This document shows positions 24,195 to 32,400 of a stretch of DNA of 43,065 nucleotides, one piece after another; the stretch's first letter is position 1, and each line of letters opens with the position of its first letter. Made by a program: the position numbers and the translations under genes. The notes under the pieces are model-generated. The model saw only the letters and a list, made by a program, of their open reading frames with translations, did not search any database and was not told the DNA's origin. Source of the DNA: Rhodospirillaceae bacterium (GTDB taxonomy: Bacteria; Pseudomonadota; Alphaproteobacteria; GCA-2746255); assembly GCA_002746255.1 (NCBI GenBank), contig NVWO01000005.1, positions 1 through 43,065 of the forward strand. The letters run 5' to 3'.

Positions 24195-24219
24195 CCAAAG
24201 CCCGCCCAAAGCCTAGCTA
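24191..24219 (+). promoter_or_regulatory. Candidate rnpB promoter
   Basis: TTGACC (24191-24196) and TAGCTA (24214-24219) are 17 bases apart. Initiation about 7 bases later would coincide with the RNase P RNA 5' end near 24226. The -35 hexamer includes the amidase stop codon. The -10 is poor by consensus. Confidence 0.45.
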
Positions 24220-24223
24220 AAGA

Positions 24224-24600
<377 letters not shown>

Positions 24601-24629
24601 TTTCTCCAAGAAAAGCGAAAGATAGATTT

Positions 24630-24644
24630 GTTCCCGTTATGTTC
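24630..24644 (+). promoter_or_regulatory. LexA-type SOS box upstream of the dcw cluster
   Basis: GTTC at 24630-24633 and GTTC at 24641-24644 are separated by exactly 7 bases. GTTC-N7-GTTC is the LexA operator described in many Alphaproteobacteria. It lies about 150 bases upstream of the putative mraZ promoter and about 35 bases after rnpB. Which promoter it would control is unclear; a poor TTGTTC/TTAACG pair overlaps it. Confidence 0.45.
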
Positions 24645-24655
24645 TTATCTTAACG

Positions 24656-24700
24656 TTTTTCGGGCCTCATCTAGTAATCGCACCGGAAAAGGCCCAAAAA
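24656..24700. other. Inverted repeat in the mraZ upstream region
   Basis: TTTTT-c-GGGCCT (24656-24667) faces AGGCCC-AAAAA (24690-24700) across 22 bases, an 11-pair arm with one bulge. It lacks the T tract after the stem needed for a classic plus-strand terminator. It may be structural or a regulator site. Confidence 0.4.
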
Positions 24701-24732
24701 GCGTCGATGGAAGTCTTTCGCTATTTTTCGTG

Positions 24733-24758
24733 TCGTTCGAAATTCTCCTTTTGAACGA
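24733..24758 (+). other. Ten-pair hairpin just upstream of the mra promoter
   Basis: TCGTTCGAAA (24733-24742) pairs with TTTTGAACGA (24749-24758), with one G-T wobble, around a 6-base loop. It contains GTTC and GAAC in inverted orientation. It lies 21 bases before the TTGACA of the mraZ promoter, so it is more likely a DNA operator than an mRNA structure. Confidence 0.45.
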
Positions 24759-24779
24759 AGGTTTTACTTCCCCGCGTCG

Positions 24780-24808
24780 TTGACACCCATAAAAACCCAT
24801 GATATCCC
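24780..24808 (+). promoter_or_regulatory. Putative mraZ (dcw cluster) promoter
   Basis: A perfect TTGACA at 24780-24785 is followed after 17 bases by TATCCC (24803-24808). The -10 is weak, but the region coincides with the MraZ operator array, as expected for an autoregulated mra promoter. The leader to mraZ ATG 24928 would be about 110 bases. Confidence 0.55.
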
Positions 24809-24819
24809 ATAATGTCCCA
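24786..24819 (-). promoter_or_regulatory. MraZ operator: four TGGG boxes with 10-base period
   Basis: CCCA occurs at 24786-24789, 24796-24799, 24806-24809 and 24816-24819, exactly 10 bases apart; on the minus strand these are four TGGG boxes. MraZ of E. coli binds TGGGN repeats with 5-base spacers in front of its own gene. The array begins at the -35 element and covers the presumed start site, so binding should repress. An adjacent inverted repeat, ATTGGGC/GCCCAAT (24821-24840), may extend it. Confidence 0.75.
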
Positions 24820-24927
24820 AATTGGGCAGTAGCGCCCAATTCGGACAAGGCCGGGACCATCGCATTGCCCAGGGTTTTTGGGCCCAGGTTCCTGGCGGAT
24901 CGAAGAAATCGGCGATCGGGGGCCGGA

Positions 24928-25398
24928 ATGGCGCTGTTTCTTTCGACCTACACGAACAAAATCGACAAGAAGGGCCGTGTGTCGGTGCCGGCCTCTTTTC
25001 GTGCCGCCATTGGCGGCCAAAGCTTTCATGGCATCGTCGCCTTTCGTTCGTATCGGATGAAGACGATTGAGGCGTTTTCGATCGACCGCATGGAACGCCT
25101 GAGCACCAGCCTGGATGCGCTGGATCTTTTCTCTGACGCTCAGGACGATCTGGCTGCGACGATTTTTGCGGATTCGCGCCCCCTTCCCTTCGACAGCGAA
25201 GGGCGCATCCTGCTGCCCCCCGAATTTACCGACTACGCAAATCTTCAGGGCCAGGCCGCCTTTGTCGGGCGTGGCGCGACCTTCCAGATATGGGAACCGA
25301 AGGCGTTTGAGGCCCATCAGATGTCGGCCCGGAAACGGGCGCTGGAGCGCGGCACGACGCTGCGCCTTGGCCCCTCGGACGGACCGGGAGGCGATTAG
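24928..25398 (+). CDS. mraZ: Transcriptional regulator MraZ
   Basis: A 156-residue MraZ, the DNA-binding regulator that controls the mra/dcw operon. It forms ring oligomers of two AbrB-like halves, each with the DxxxR signature: DKKGRVSVPASFR near residue 13 and DSEGRILLPPEF near residue 89. ATG 24928 was chosen because MALFLSTYTNKIDKKGR is the standard family N-terminus and a GGGGGCCGGA sequence precedes it. Upstream in-frame starts give unrelated residues and would lie in the operator. First gene of the dcw cluster; rsmH follows after 2 bases. Autoregulation is supported by four TGGG boxes over its promoter. Confidence 0.96.
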   Translation: MALFLSTYTNKIDKKGRVSVPASFRAAIGGQSFHGIVAFRSYRMKTIEAFSIDRMERLSTSLDALDLFSDAQDDLAATIFADSRPLPFDSEGRILLPPEFTDYANLQGQAAFVGRGATFQIWEPKAFEAHQMSARKRALERGTTLRLGPSDGPGGD

Positions 25399-25400
25399 CC

Positions 25401-26402
25401 ATGACCCCCCGGACGCGGCACCAGGAAGCGCAACAACAAGAAACCCAAAGCCAAGCCGGTCATCGCCCCGTCCTTCTAAAAGAAGTGCTCGATGCGCTGA
25501 ACCCGGTGGATGGCGCAACCTATGTGGACGGCACCTTTGGCGCCGGTGGCTATACCCAGGCAATTTTAAAGGCGGCGGACTGCACAGTCTGGGCCATTGA
25601 CCGCGATCCCGAAGCCATCGAAGGCGGCGCGGCGCTGGCACGCCTTTATCCGAAGCGGCTTCACCTTGTCGAAGGCCGCTTTAGCGACATGGTTGCGCTG
25701 CTGGCGCAAAACGGCGTCCACCAGGTGGACGGCATCGCGCTGGATTTCGGCGTTTCCTCGATGCAGATCGACAGCCCCGAACGCGGATTTTCCTTCCGCC
25801 AGGACGGGCCGCTGGACATGCGCATGGAAAAGGCCGGCCTGTCTGCCGCCGACGTCGTCAACACCGAAGACGAAAAAACCCTCGCGACGATTTTCTTTAA
25901 ATATGGCGACGAACGCCGCTCGCGGCATATCGCGCGTCGCATTGTCGAAAGGCGGGCAGAAAAACCGATTACGCGCACCCACGAGCTTAGCGACATCGTC
26001 GCCAGTGTTGTGCGGAAGGGCAAGGACGGGATCAACCCGGCGACGCGCACCTTCCAGGCGTTGCGTATTTACGTCAATGACGAGCTTGGCGAAATCGAAC
26101 GGGCCTTAAACGCCGCAGAAAGCCTGCTGAAGCCCTCGGCGCGAATCGTCGTCGTCGCCTTTCATTCCCTGGAAGACCGCATCGTCAAAACGTTTCTGCG
26201 CCTGCGCAGCGCGCAAGCCGCGCGCGCCTCGCGCCATCTGCCCATGAAGCCGGAAGCGGCACAGGCGCCAAGTTTTGCCCTGCTGCACCGCCGGGTGGTG
26301 CGCCCAGGCCCGGCCGAGATTGCCGCCAATCCACGGGCGCGTTCGGCGCGCCTGCGCGCTGCGATGCGCACGACCGCCGCGCCTTGGGAGGCGTCCCCAT
26401 GA
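25401..26402 (+). CDS. rsmH: 16S rRNA (cytosine(1402)-N4)-methyltransferase
   Basis: RsmH (MraW), which methylates N4 of C1402 in 16S rRNA using SAM. The 333-residue product has normal length. Motifs include GHRPVLLKEVLDALNP at the start, the SAM loop DGTFGAGGYTQAIL, ALDFGVSSMQIDSPERGFSF and the C-terminal VVVAFHSLEDRIVKTFLR. The N-terminus has a 15-residue Gln/Thr-rich tail (MTPRTRHQEAQQQETQSQ) before the conserved domain. It begins 2 bases after mraZ and overlaps ftsL by 4 bases (ATGA). Confidence 0.97.
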   Translation: MTPRTRHQEAQQQETQSQAGHRPVLLKEVLDALNPVDGATYVDGTFGAGGYTQAILKAADCTVWAIDRDPEAIEGGAALARLYPKRLHLVEGRFSDMVALLAQNGVHQVDGIALDFGVSSMQIDSPERGFSFRQDGPLDMRMEKAGLSAADVVNTEDEKTLATIFFKYGDERRSRHIARRIVERRAEKPITRTHELSDIVASVVRKGKDGINPATRTFQALRIYVNDELGEIERALNAAESLLKPSARIVVVAFHSLEDRIVKTFLRLRSAQAARASRHLPMKPEAAQAPSFALLHRRVVRPGPAEIAANPRARSARLRAAMRTTAAPWEASP

Positions 26403-26689
26403 AGGGCCCGCTCATTTCCCTCTGGCTGCTGCTGACCGCTGTCATCTGCTTCGGCCTTTTCTTCGCGAAATACGAGGTGCAATCCCTGGAAGGCGAGCTT
26501 GCCGCCCTTAACCGGGAAATCCTCAACGGCCAGGGGGAACTCCATGTGTTGCGGGCAGAATGGGCCCTGTTGAGCCGGCCCGAACGCATTCACAGTTTAA
26601 GCACGCGCTATCTTGACCTTCGAACGGTGAGCGCGACACGCATTGGCACGCCGGACGCGCTGGCTGCGCATCTGGAGGCCGGCAAATGA
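26399..26689 (+). CDS. ftsL: Cell division protein FtsL
   Basis: A 96-residue bitopic division protein. One membrane segment (about residues 5-24, LISLWLLLTAVICFGLFF) is followed by a periplasmic coiled coil (KYEVQSLEGELAALNREILNGQ) and a conserved RPERIHSLSTRYLDL tail. FtsL forms a complex with FtsQ and FtsB that activates FtsWI. The start ATG 26399 overlaps the rsmH stop codon, and the 3' end overlaps ftsI by 4 bases. Sequence conservation in this family is low; the assignment rests on topology and position between rsmH and ftsI. Confidence 0.92.
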   Translation: MKGPLISLWLLLTAVICFGLFFAKYEVQSLEGELAALNREILNGQGELHVLRAEWALLSRPERIHSLSTRYLDLRTVSATRIGTPDALAAHLEAGK

Positions 26690-28395
26690 ACCGCCAGCCC
26701 CGCCAGCAAACCGATCGCGCCCACCGCCGGGCGATTGAAACCGGCCGCACGCGCCTTGTTCTGATGGGCGCGCTGGCGATGCTTGCCTTCCTGGCCGTTG
26801 GTGTGCGGCTTGTCGATGTGATGGCGCTTCGCGAAGGCCATGAGCCGCGACTGGCCGATGCCAATTTGCCCGTTGTCTGGCAAACGGAACGCGCCGATAT
26901 TCTCGATCGCAATGGCGAAATTCTGGCAACCAATTTGCGCACGGCATCCCTTTACGCCGACCCCAAGAAGGTGCAGAACCCGAGACAGGCGGCGCAGCGT
27001 CTTGCCCGCCTGCTGCCCGGCCTGAACCGCGCCGCAACCTTCACCCTGCTGACGTCCAATCGCCGTTTCATCTGGATTCGCCGCCACCTGACGCCGCGCC
27101 AGCAATACGCCGTCAACGCCCTTGGCATTCCCGGCCTTTATTTCCAGCATGAAGAGCGCCGGGCCTATCCCCATGGCCACCTGGCCGCCCATGTTGTCGG
27201 GTTTACCGGCGTCGACAATCGCGGCCTTGCCGGAATCGAAAAATCTTTCGACGAGGTTTTACGAAACGGCAGCGGCCCGTTGCGGCTTTCTCTCGACATT
27301 CGCGTCCAGCACATTCTGGCCGATGAGATTGCCGGCGCGATGCAGCGTTTTCAGGCCATCGCCGGCATCGGCGTTGTCATGGACGTAACAAATGGCGAAG
27401 TGCTTGGCCTTGTCTCGCTGCCCGATTTCGATCCGAACCGACCTGGCGCGGCTTCGCCGAACGCCCTGTTCAACCGGGCGACGCTTGGCATCTACGAAAT
27501 GGGTTCGACGTTTAAAATTTTTACGGCGGCGATGGCCCTTGAAAGCGGCACGGCAACCATTCAAAGCATCTATGACGCGTCGAAACCGATCCGCGTCGCG
27601 CGCTTTCTCATTCGCGATTTCAAACCAAAAAACCGCTGGTTGTCGATGCCGGAAATTCTGATGTATTCGTCGAACATTGGTGCCGCAAAAATGGCCATGG
27701 ACGTCGGCACCGATCGCCAACGGGCCTATCTTGCAAAGCTTGGGCTGCTGAACCAGGCCGACATCGAGTTGCCAGAGATTGGCACGCCGCTTAGCCCGAA
27801 GCGGTGGCGTGAAATCAATCTGATGACGATTGCCTATGGCCACGGCCTTGCCGTAAGCCCCCTGCAATTGACCAGCGCCGTCGCAACAGTCGCCAATGGC
27901 GGTATCGCCCTGCCCGCCACGATGCTGCATCAGCCGAACGCGACAGCGGCGCAAGACGCGGCGAAAGAAGGCAGGCGCGTTTTCTCGCCGGAAACGTCCG
28001 AAAGGATGCGCCGGCTTCTACGCCTGGTTGTCGCCAAGGGAACGGGCCGCAACGCGGCGGCCAAAGGCTATCTCGTTGGCGGCAAAACCGGCACGGCCGA
28101 GAAAATTTCCGCCAAGGGGTACGCGCGCAAATCGCTGCGTGCCTCTTTCATCGGCGCCTTTCCAATGCACGCTCCGCGCTATGCCGTCTTCGTCATGCTG
28201 GACGAGCCGAAAGGCGACAAAAAGAGTTTTGGCTATGCCACCGGCGGCTGGGTTGCCGCACCCCTTGTCAGTCGCATTGTCACGCGGATGGCGCCCCTTG
28301 TCGGGGTTGCGCCCATCGACGAAAACGCGCCCGCAATCAAACAACGGATGTTCATTGAAATAAACGACCGGGGACAGAAGCTTGCGTCTTTCTGA
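26686..28395 (+). CDS. ftsI: Septal peptidoglycan transpeptidase FtsI (PBP3)
   Basis: Class B penicillin-binding protein that cross-links septal peptidoglycan. It has 569 residues with a short basic cytoplasmic tail, one membrane anchor (about residues 24-45) and a periplasmic pedestal opening ERADILDRNGEILATNL. The transpeptidase domain has catalytic Ser274 in STFK (274-277), the SSN triad at 328-330 and KTGT at 467-470. It overlaps murE by 14 bases. It acts with FtsW, encoded further down the same cluster. Confidence 0.97.
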   Translation: MNRQPRQQTDRAHRRAIETGRTRLVLMGALAMLAFLAVGVRLVDVMALREGHEPRLADANLPVVWQTERADILDRNGEILATNLRTASLYADPKKVQNPRQAAQRLARLLPGLNRAATFTLLTSNRRFIWIRRHLTPRQQYAVNALGIPGLYFQHEERRAYPHGHLAAHVVGFTGVDNRGLAGIEKSFDEVLRNGSGPLRLSLDIRVQHILADEIAGAMQRFQAIAGIGVVMDVTNGEVLGLVSLPDFDPNRPGAASPNALFNRATLGIYEMGSTFKIFTAAMALESGTATIQSIYDASKPIRVARFLIRDFKPKNRWLSMPEILMYSSNIGAAKMAMDVGTDRQRAYLAKLGLLNQADIELPEIGTPLSPKRWREINLMTIAYGHGLAVSPLQLTSAVATVANGGIALPATMLHQPNATAAQDAAKEGRRVFSPETSERMRRLLRLVVAKGTGRNAAAKGYLVGGKTGTAEKISAKGYARKSLRASFIGAFPMHAPRYAVFVMLDEPKGDKKSFGYATGGWVAAPLVSRIVTRMAPLVGVAPIDENAPAIKQRMFIEINDRGQKLASF

Positions 28396-29872
28396 TCTCT
28401 TACGCGACGAAGAAATGGCTTTGATGTTTGCGACAACAGGAAAGAACGTGGAAATTACCGGGATTACAGCTGATTCCCGCAACGTCGAACCCGGCTTTTT
28501 GTTCGCCGCCCTTCCCGGCGCACAAACGGACGGCGCGCGGTTTGTTCCCCAGGCGCTTCGCCAGGGCGCCGTCGCCATCCTTGGCGCGCCGGCATTAAAA
28601 ACGGCCTTTCCAGACAGTGGGGCGGAATTTCTTCCCGCAGAAAATGCTCGCAAGGCCTTCGCCATGATCGCCGCGCATTTCTGTGGCGCGCAACCGCGCC
28701 AGATCGCCGCTGTCACCGGCACGAACGGCAAAAGTTCCGTCGTCGGCTTTGCGCGCCAGATTTGGGAGCATCTTGGCGTGCGCGCGGCAAGCCTCGGCAC
28801 CCTTGGCCTTGAACCGCCGCTTGCGTCCGACACCGGCGCGCAAGCCAGCCCGCTCACAACCCCCGATCCTGTAAGGCTGCACAAGCTGCTGGCCGAACTC
28901 GCCACGCAAAAAATCGATCACCTGGCGATGGAAGCCTCAAGCCACGGCCTGGAACAGTTCCGCCTGGACGGCGTGCGTGTAAGCATTGCCGTCTTTACGA
29001 CATTTTCACGCGATCACCTCGATTACCACGGTTCGCTCGAAGCCTATCTTGCCGCCAAGCTTCGCCTGTTTTCGGAATTGCTGGACGAAAACGGCACCGC
29101 CGTTCTCAACGCCGACGATGCCGCCTTTGACAGCGTTCAGGCCATCTGCGTCCAGCGCGGCGTTCGCATTTTCAGCTATGGCGAAAAAGGCGACGCGCTT
29201 CGCCTGCTTGAAAGCAGACCCGTCGCCGATGGCCAGGACGTTGCCTGCGAAATTCTCGGCAAAAAGACGCGCTTTCACCTGCCCCTTGTCGGTGCCTTCC
29301 AGGCGAAAAACGCCTTGGCCGCCCTTGGCCTTGTTCACGCCGCCGGCGCGGACATGGCCAACGCGCTGGCAATTCTGCCAAAGCTTCGCCCCATCCCCGG
29401 ACGTATGGAAACAATCGGCCGGCTTGCCAATGGCGCGCAAATTCATGTGGATTATGCCCATACGCCGGACGCACTGGCGAACGCATTGCGCGCGCTGCGC
29501 CCCTACGCAGCGGGCCGCCTGGTCGTTCTTTTCGGCTGCGGCGGCAACCGGGACCGGGGCAAACGCCCGGAAATGGGCGCGGTGGCCGATGCCCTTGCCG
29601 ATGCCGTCTTCGTCACCGACGACAACCCCAGAAACGAGGACGCCAGCGCCATCCGCCAGGACATTCTAATTGCGTCGCGCAAAGGGAAAGAAATCCCCGA
29701 CCGCCGCCTGGCCATCCATGCGGCCATCGAAAGCCTAGGCGCGGGCGACGTCTTGCTGATCGCCGGCAAAGGCCATGAGCAGGGCCAAATCGTCAACGCC
29801 GAAACCCTGCCCTTCGACGACCGCGACATCGCCCGCAACGCCATAAGCGCGACAGGAGACACGCCGAAATGA
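28382..29872 (+). CDS. murE: UDP-MurNAc-L-Ala-D-Glu:meso-diaminopimelate ligase
   Basis: Cytoplasmic ATP-dependent Mur ligase that adds the third residue of the stem peptide. It has 496 residues, with the P-loop TGTNGKSS around 112-119 and the DNPR motif at 414-417, which marks meso-diaminopimelate rather than lysine as substrate. The start is TTG 28382, overlapping ftsI by 14 bases, because MRLSDLL and the following ITADSRNVEPGFLFAALPG align with the usual MurE N-terminus. An in-frame ATG 11 codons later would lose the RLSDLL motif. It ends in a 4-base overlap with murF. Confidence 0.96.
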   Translation: MRLSDLLRDEEMALMFATTGKNVEITGITADSRNVEPGFLFAALPGAQTDGARFVPQALRQGAVAILGAPALKTAFPDSGAEFLPAENARKAFAMIAAHFCGAQPRQIAAVTGTNGKSSVVGFARQIWEHLGVRAASLGTLGLEPPLASDTGAQASPLTTPDPVRLHKLLAELATQKIDHLAMEASSHGLEQFRLDGVRVSIAVFTTFSRDHLDYHGSLEAYLAAKLRLFSELLDENGTAVLNADDAAFDSVQAICVQRGVRIFSYGEKGDALRLLESRPVADGQDVACEILGKKTRFHLPLVGAFQAKNALAALGLVHAAGADMANALAILPKLRPIPGRMETIGRLANGAQIHVDYAHTPDALANALRALRPYAAGRLVVLFGCGGNRDRGKRPEMGAVADALADAVFVTDDNPRNEDASAIRQDILIASRKGKEIPDRRLAIHAAIESLGAGDVLLIAGKGHEQGQIVNAETLPFDDRDIARNAISATGDTPK

Positions 29873-31296
29873 CGCGCAAACCCTTGTGGACATCGCGTGA
29901 GGCCGAAGCCGCAACCGACGGCACCGGCACAGCCGCCTGGGAAGCAAACGGCGTTTCAATGGACAGCCGCCATCTGAAACCGGGGGATCTTTTCGTTGCT
30001 ATTTCCGGGCCGAATTTTGATGGTCACGCCTTTGTCCGCGAAGCCTTCGCCCACGGCGCGGCAGCCGCCATTGTCGAAAGCCCGCCGAAGGATCCTTTAA
30101 AGCAAGCGCCGCTTCTGATCGTTGCAAATTCGTTTCACGCCCTTGAAGCCCTTGCCCGGACCGCGCGCGAGCGCGCGCGCGCACAAATCATCGCCGTCAC
30201 CGGAAGTGTCGGCAAGACCGGCACGAAAGAAGCCTTGCGCCTGGCCTTGTCTGAAAGCGGCAACGTGCTGGCGACCCAGGGCAATTTCAACAACGAATAT
30301 GGCGTGCCCTTGAGCCTTGCGCGTTTGCCGCGCGAAGCCGATTACGGCGTCTTCGAACTGGGCATGAACCACCCCGGCGAAATTCGCCCGCTTGCCAAAC
30401 TCGTGCGCCCGAAGATCGGCATCATCACAAATGTCGAAGCCGTGCACATGGCCCATTTTGATTCCGTCGCCGAGATTGCCGATACGAAGGCCGAAATATT
30501 CGAAGGCATGGACGCGGACGGCATCGTTATTCTGAATCGCGACAACCCCTATTTTTCGCGTCTGGCTGCCGCCGCCAAGGCCCAAGGCATCACGCGCATC
30601 CTTGGCTTTGGCGAACACCCCGAAGCTCAGCTTCGCCTGATCAACTGCACCTGCCATGCGCTTTCCAGCAACGTCGTCGCCGAAATCGGCGGCCATGAAA
30701 TTCACTACCGCCTGGGCGCACCGGGCCGCCATTGGGTCACAAACAGCCTCGCCGTGCTGGGCGCCGTCGACGCCGTAGGCGCCGATGTAAAAAAGGCGGC
30801 GGCAAAACTGGCGGGCCTTACGGCACCGGCGGGGCGAGGCCGACGGGTTCATGGCGTCATCCCAAGCGGCAAAATCGAGATTATTGATGAAAGCTACAAC
30901 GCCAACCCGGCATCCATGCGCGCCACCTTCGACACCCTGGCCGCAACCCCGGCGGGTCCGGTTGGCCGACGCATCGCCATCCTCGGCGACATGCTGGAAC
31001 TTGGAAAATTCGCACCCCGCATGCATGCCGAACTGGCCGGCGATCTGCTTCGTCACGAAATTGACCTCGTCTTCACGGTCGGCGAATTGATGAAAAATCT
31101 CGACCGCGAGATGCCGCCTCACATGCGCGGCGGCCATGCGAACAGCGCCGAAGCGCTCATACCTACGCTTCTGGAAGAACTTCATGGCAGCGATGTTGTT
31201 GCCGTCAAAGGCTCGCGGGCCATGAACATGAACCACATCGTTGCCGCCCTGCGCCAAGCCGATTCCGGCATGGCAAACGCAGCCAACGGCCACTAA
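29869..31296 (+). CDS. murF: UDP-MurNAc-tripeptide:D-Ala-D-Ala ligase
   Basis: Mur ligase that attaches the D-Ala-D-Ala dipeptide, completing the cytoplasmic pentapeptide precursor. It has 475 residues. The N-terminal [18 protein letters not shown] is the uridine-binding motif, the P-loop is [10 protein letters not shown], and [11 protein letters not shown] and [11 protein letters not shown] are MurF hallmarks. It overlaps murE by 4 bases (ATGA) and is followed 11 bases later by mraY. Confidence 0.97.
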   Translation: MTRKPLWTSREAEAATDGTGTAAWEANGVSMDSRHLKPGDLFVAISGPNFDGHAFVREAFAHGAAAAIVESPPKDPLKQAPLLIVANSFHALEALARTARERARAQIIAVTGSVGKTGTKEALRLALSESGNVLATQGNFNNEYGVPLSLARLPREADYGVFELGMNHPGEIRPLAKLVRPKIGIITNVEAVHMAHFDSVAEIADTKAEIFEGMDADGIVILNRDNPYFSRLAAAAKAQGITRILGFGEHPEAQLRLINCTCHALSSNVVAEIGGHEIHYRLGAPGRHWVTNSLAVLGAVDAVGADVKKAAAKLAGLTAPAGRGRRVHGVIPSGKIEIIDESYNANPASMRATFDTLAATPAGPVGRRIAILGDMLELGKFAPRMHAELAGDLLRHEIDLVFTVGELMKNLDREMPPHMRGGHANSAEALIPTLLEELHGSDVVAVKGSRAMNMNHIVAALRQADSGMANAANGH

Positions 31297-31307
31297 GGAG
31301 CGGCAAC

Positions 31308-32396
31308 ATGCTTTTCAATTTTCTGTACCCGCTCTCGGATCAACTGCCGATCCTTAACCTGTTTCGCTACCTGACCTTCCGGACCGGCGGGGCCATCATG
31401 ACGGCGTTGCTGATCAGCTTCGTTTTCGGGCCAAGCCTTATCCGCTGGCTGAAACGCCGCCAGAAGGAAGGCCAGCCGATCCGCAAAGACGGGCCGGAAA
31501 GCCACATTCTCGAAAAGGCCGGCACCCCGACGATGGGCGGCTTTCTTATTCTGCTTGGGTTGCTGGTTTCAACGCTGCTGTGGGCGGACCTGACGAACAA
31601 TTACATTTGGGCAGTCCTTGGAATAACGACCGGCTTCGGCGTCATCGGGTTTCTCGACGATTTCCTGAAAGTTCGCCGCCGGACATCCCACGGCATGCCG
31701 GCAAAGGCAAAGTTTCTTGCCCAACTGGTGGTTGCCGGCGTGGGCATCTATGCCATCATGGCAAACACGCCCGAGCCCCTTGCCACGGGCCTGGCCGTGC
31801 CCTTCCTGAAAGACACGCTGCTCAATCTCGGCTGGTTCTTTATCCCCTTTGCCATGTTCGTCGTCGTTGGCACCTCGAACGCCGTAAATCTGACGGACGG
31901 GCTGGACGGCCTGGCCATCGTCCCGGTGATGATCGCCACGGCCTGTTTTGCGCTGATCACCTACCTTGTCGGCAACGCCGTTTTTGCCGGCTATCTGCAA
32001 CTTCACGCCGTTCCGGGTGCTGGCGAACTGGCCGTCCTTTGCGGCGCCTTGCTGGGCGCGTCCCTGGGCTTTTTATGGTTCAACACGCCGCCCGCCATGG
32101 TCTTCATGGGCGACACCGGATCGCTTTCCGTCGGCGCGGCGCTGGGCGCCATCAGCGTTGTAACAAAGCACGAACTGGTGCTGGCCCTCATCGGCGGCCT
32201 GTTCGTGCTGGAGACCGTTTCTGTCATCGTGCAGGTCGCTTCCTTCAAGCTGACCGGGAAACGCGTCTTCAGGATGGCACCGCTGCATCACCATTTCGAA
32301 AAGAAAGGGTGGTCGGAACCAACCATTGTCATTCGCTTTTGGATCATCGCCTCGGTGCTGGCCCTCATCGGCCTGTCCACCCTGAAGCTGCGGTAA
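31308..32396 (+). CDS. mraY: Phospho-MurNAc-pentapeptide translocase MraY
   Basis: Integral membrane enzyme that moves phospho-MurNAc-pentapeptide onto undecaprenyl phosphate to make lipid I. The 362-residue protein has about ten membrane segments. Conserved cytoplasmic loops are [30 protein letters not shown] with catalytic-site Asp residues, [11 protein letters not shown] and the [12 protein letters not shown] histidine motif. AAGGAG 7 bases before ATG 31308 gives a strong ribosome-binding site. murD begins 4 bases after the stop. Confidence 0.98.
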   Translation: MLFNFLYPLSDQLPILNLFRYLTFRTGGAIMTALLISFVFGPSLIRWLKRRQKEGQPIRKDGPESHILEKAGTPTMGGFLILLGLLVSTLLWADLTNNYIWAVLGITTGFGVIGFLDDFLKVRRRTSHGMPAKAKFLAQLVVAGVGIYAIMANTPEPLATGLAVPFLKDTLLNLGWFFIPFAMFVVVGTSNAVNLTDGLDGLAIVPVMIATACFALITYLVGNAVFAGYLQLHAVPGAGELAVLCGALLGASLGFLWFNTPPAMVFMGDTGSLSVGAALGAISVVTKHELVLALIGGLFVLETVSVIVQVASFKLTGKRVFRMAPLHHHFEKKGWSEPTIVIRFWIIASVLALIGLSTLKLR

Positions 32397-32400
32397 CGCC

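Noticed and set aside
28382-28395. Frameshift or misannotation at the ftsI-murE junction
   Set aside because: The 14-base overlap is explained by a TTG start for murE that preserves its normal N-terminus; both proteins are full length.
30097-31293. Minus-strand 398-codon frame opposite murF
   Set aside because: Shadow frame; murF on the other strand has intact conserved motifs throughout.
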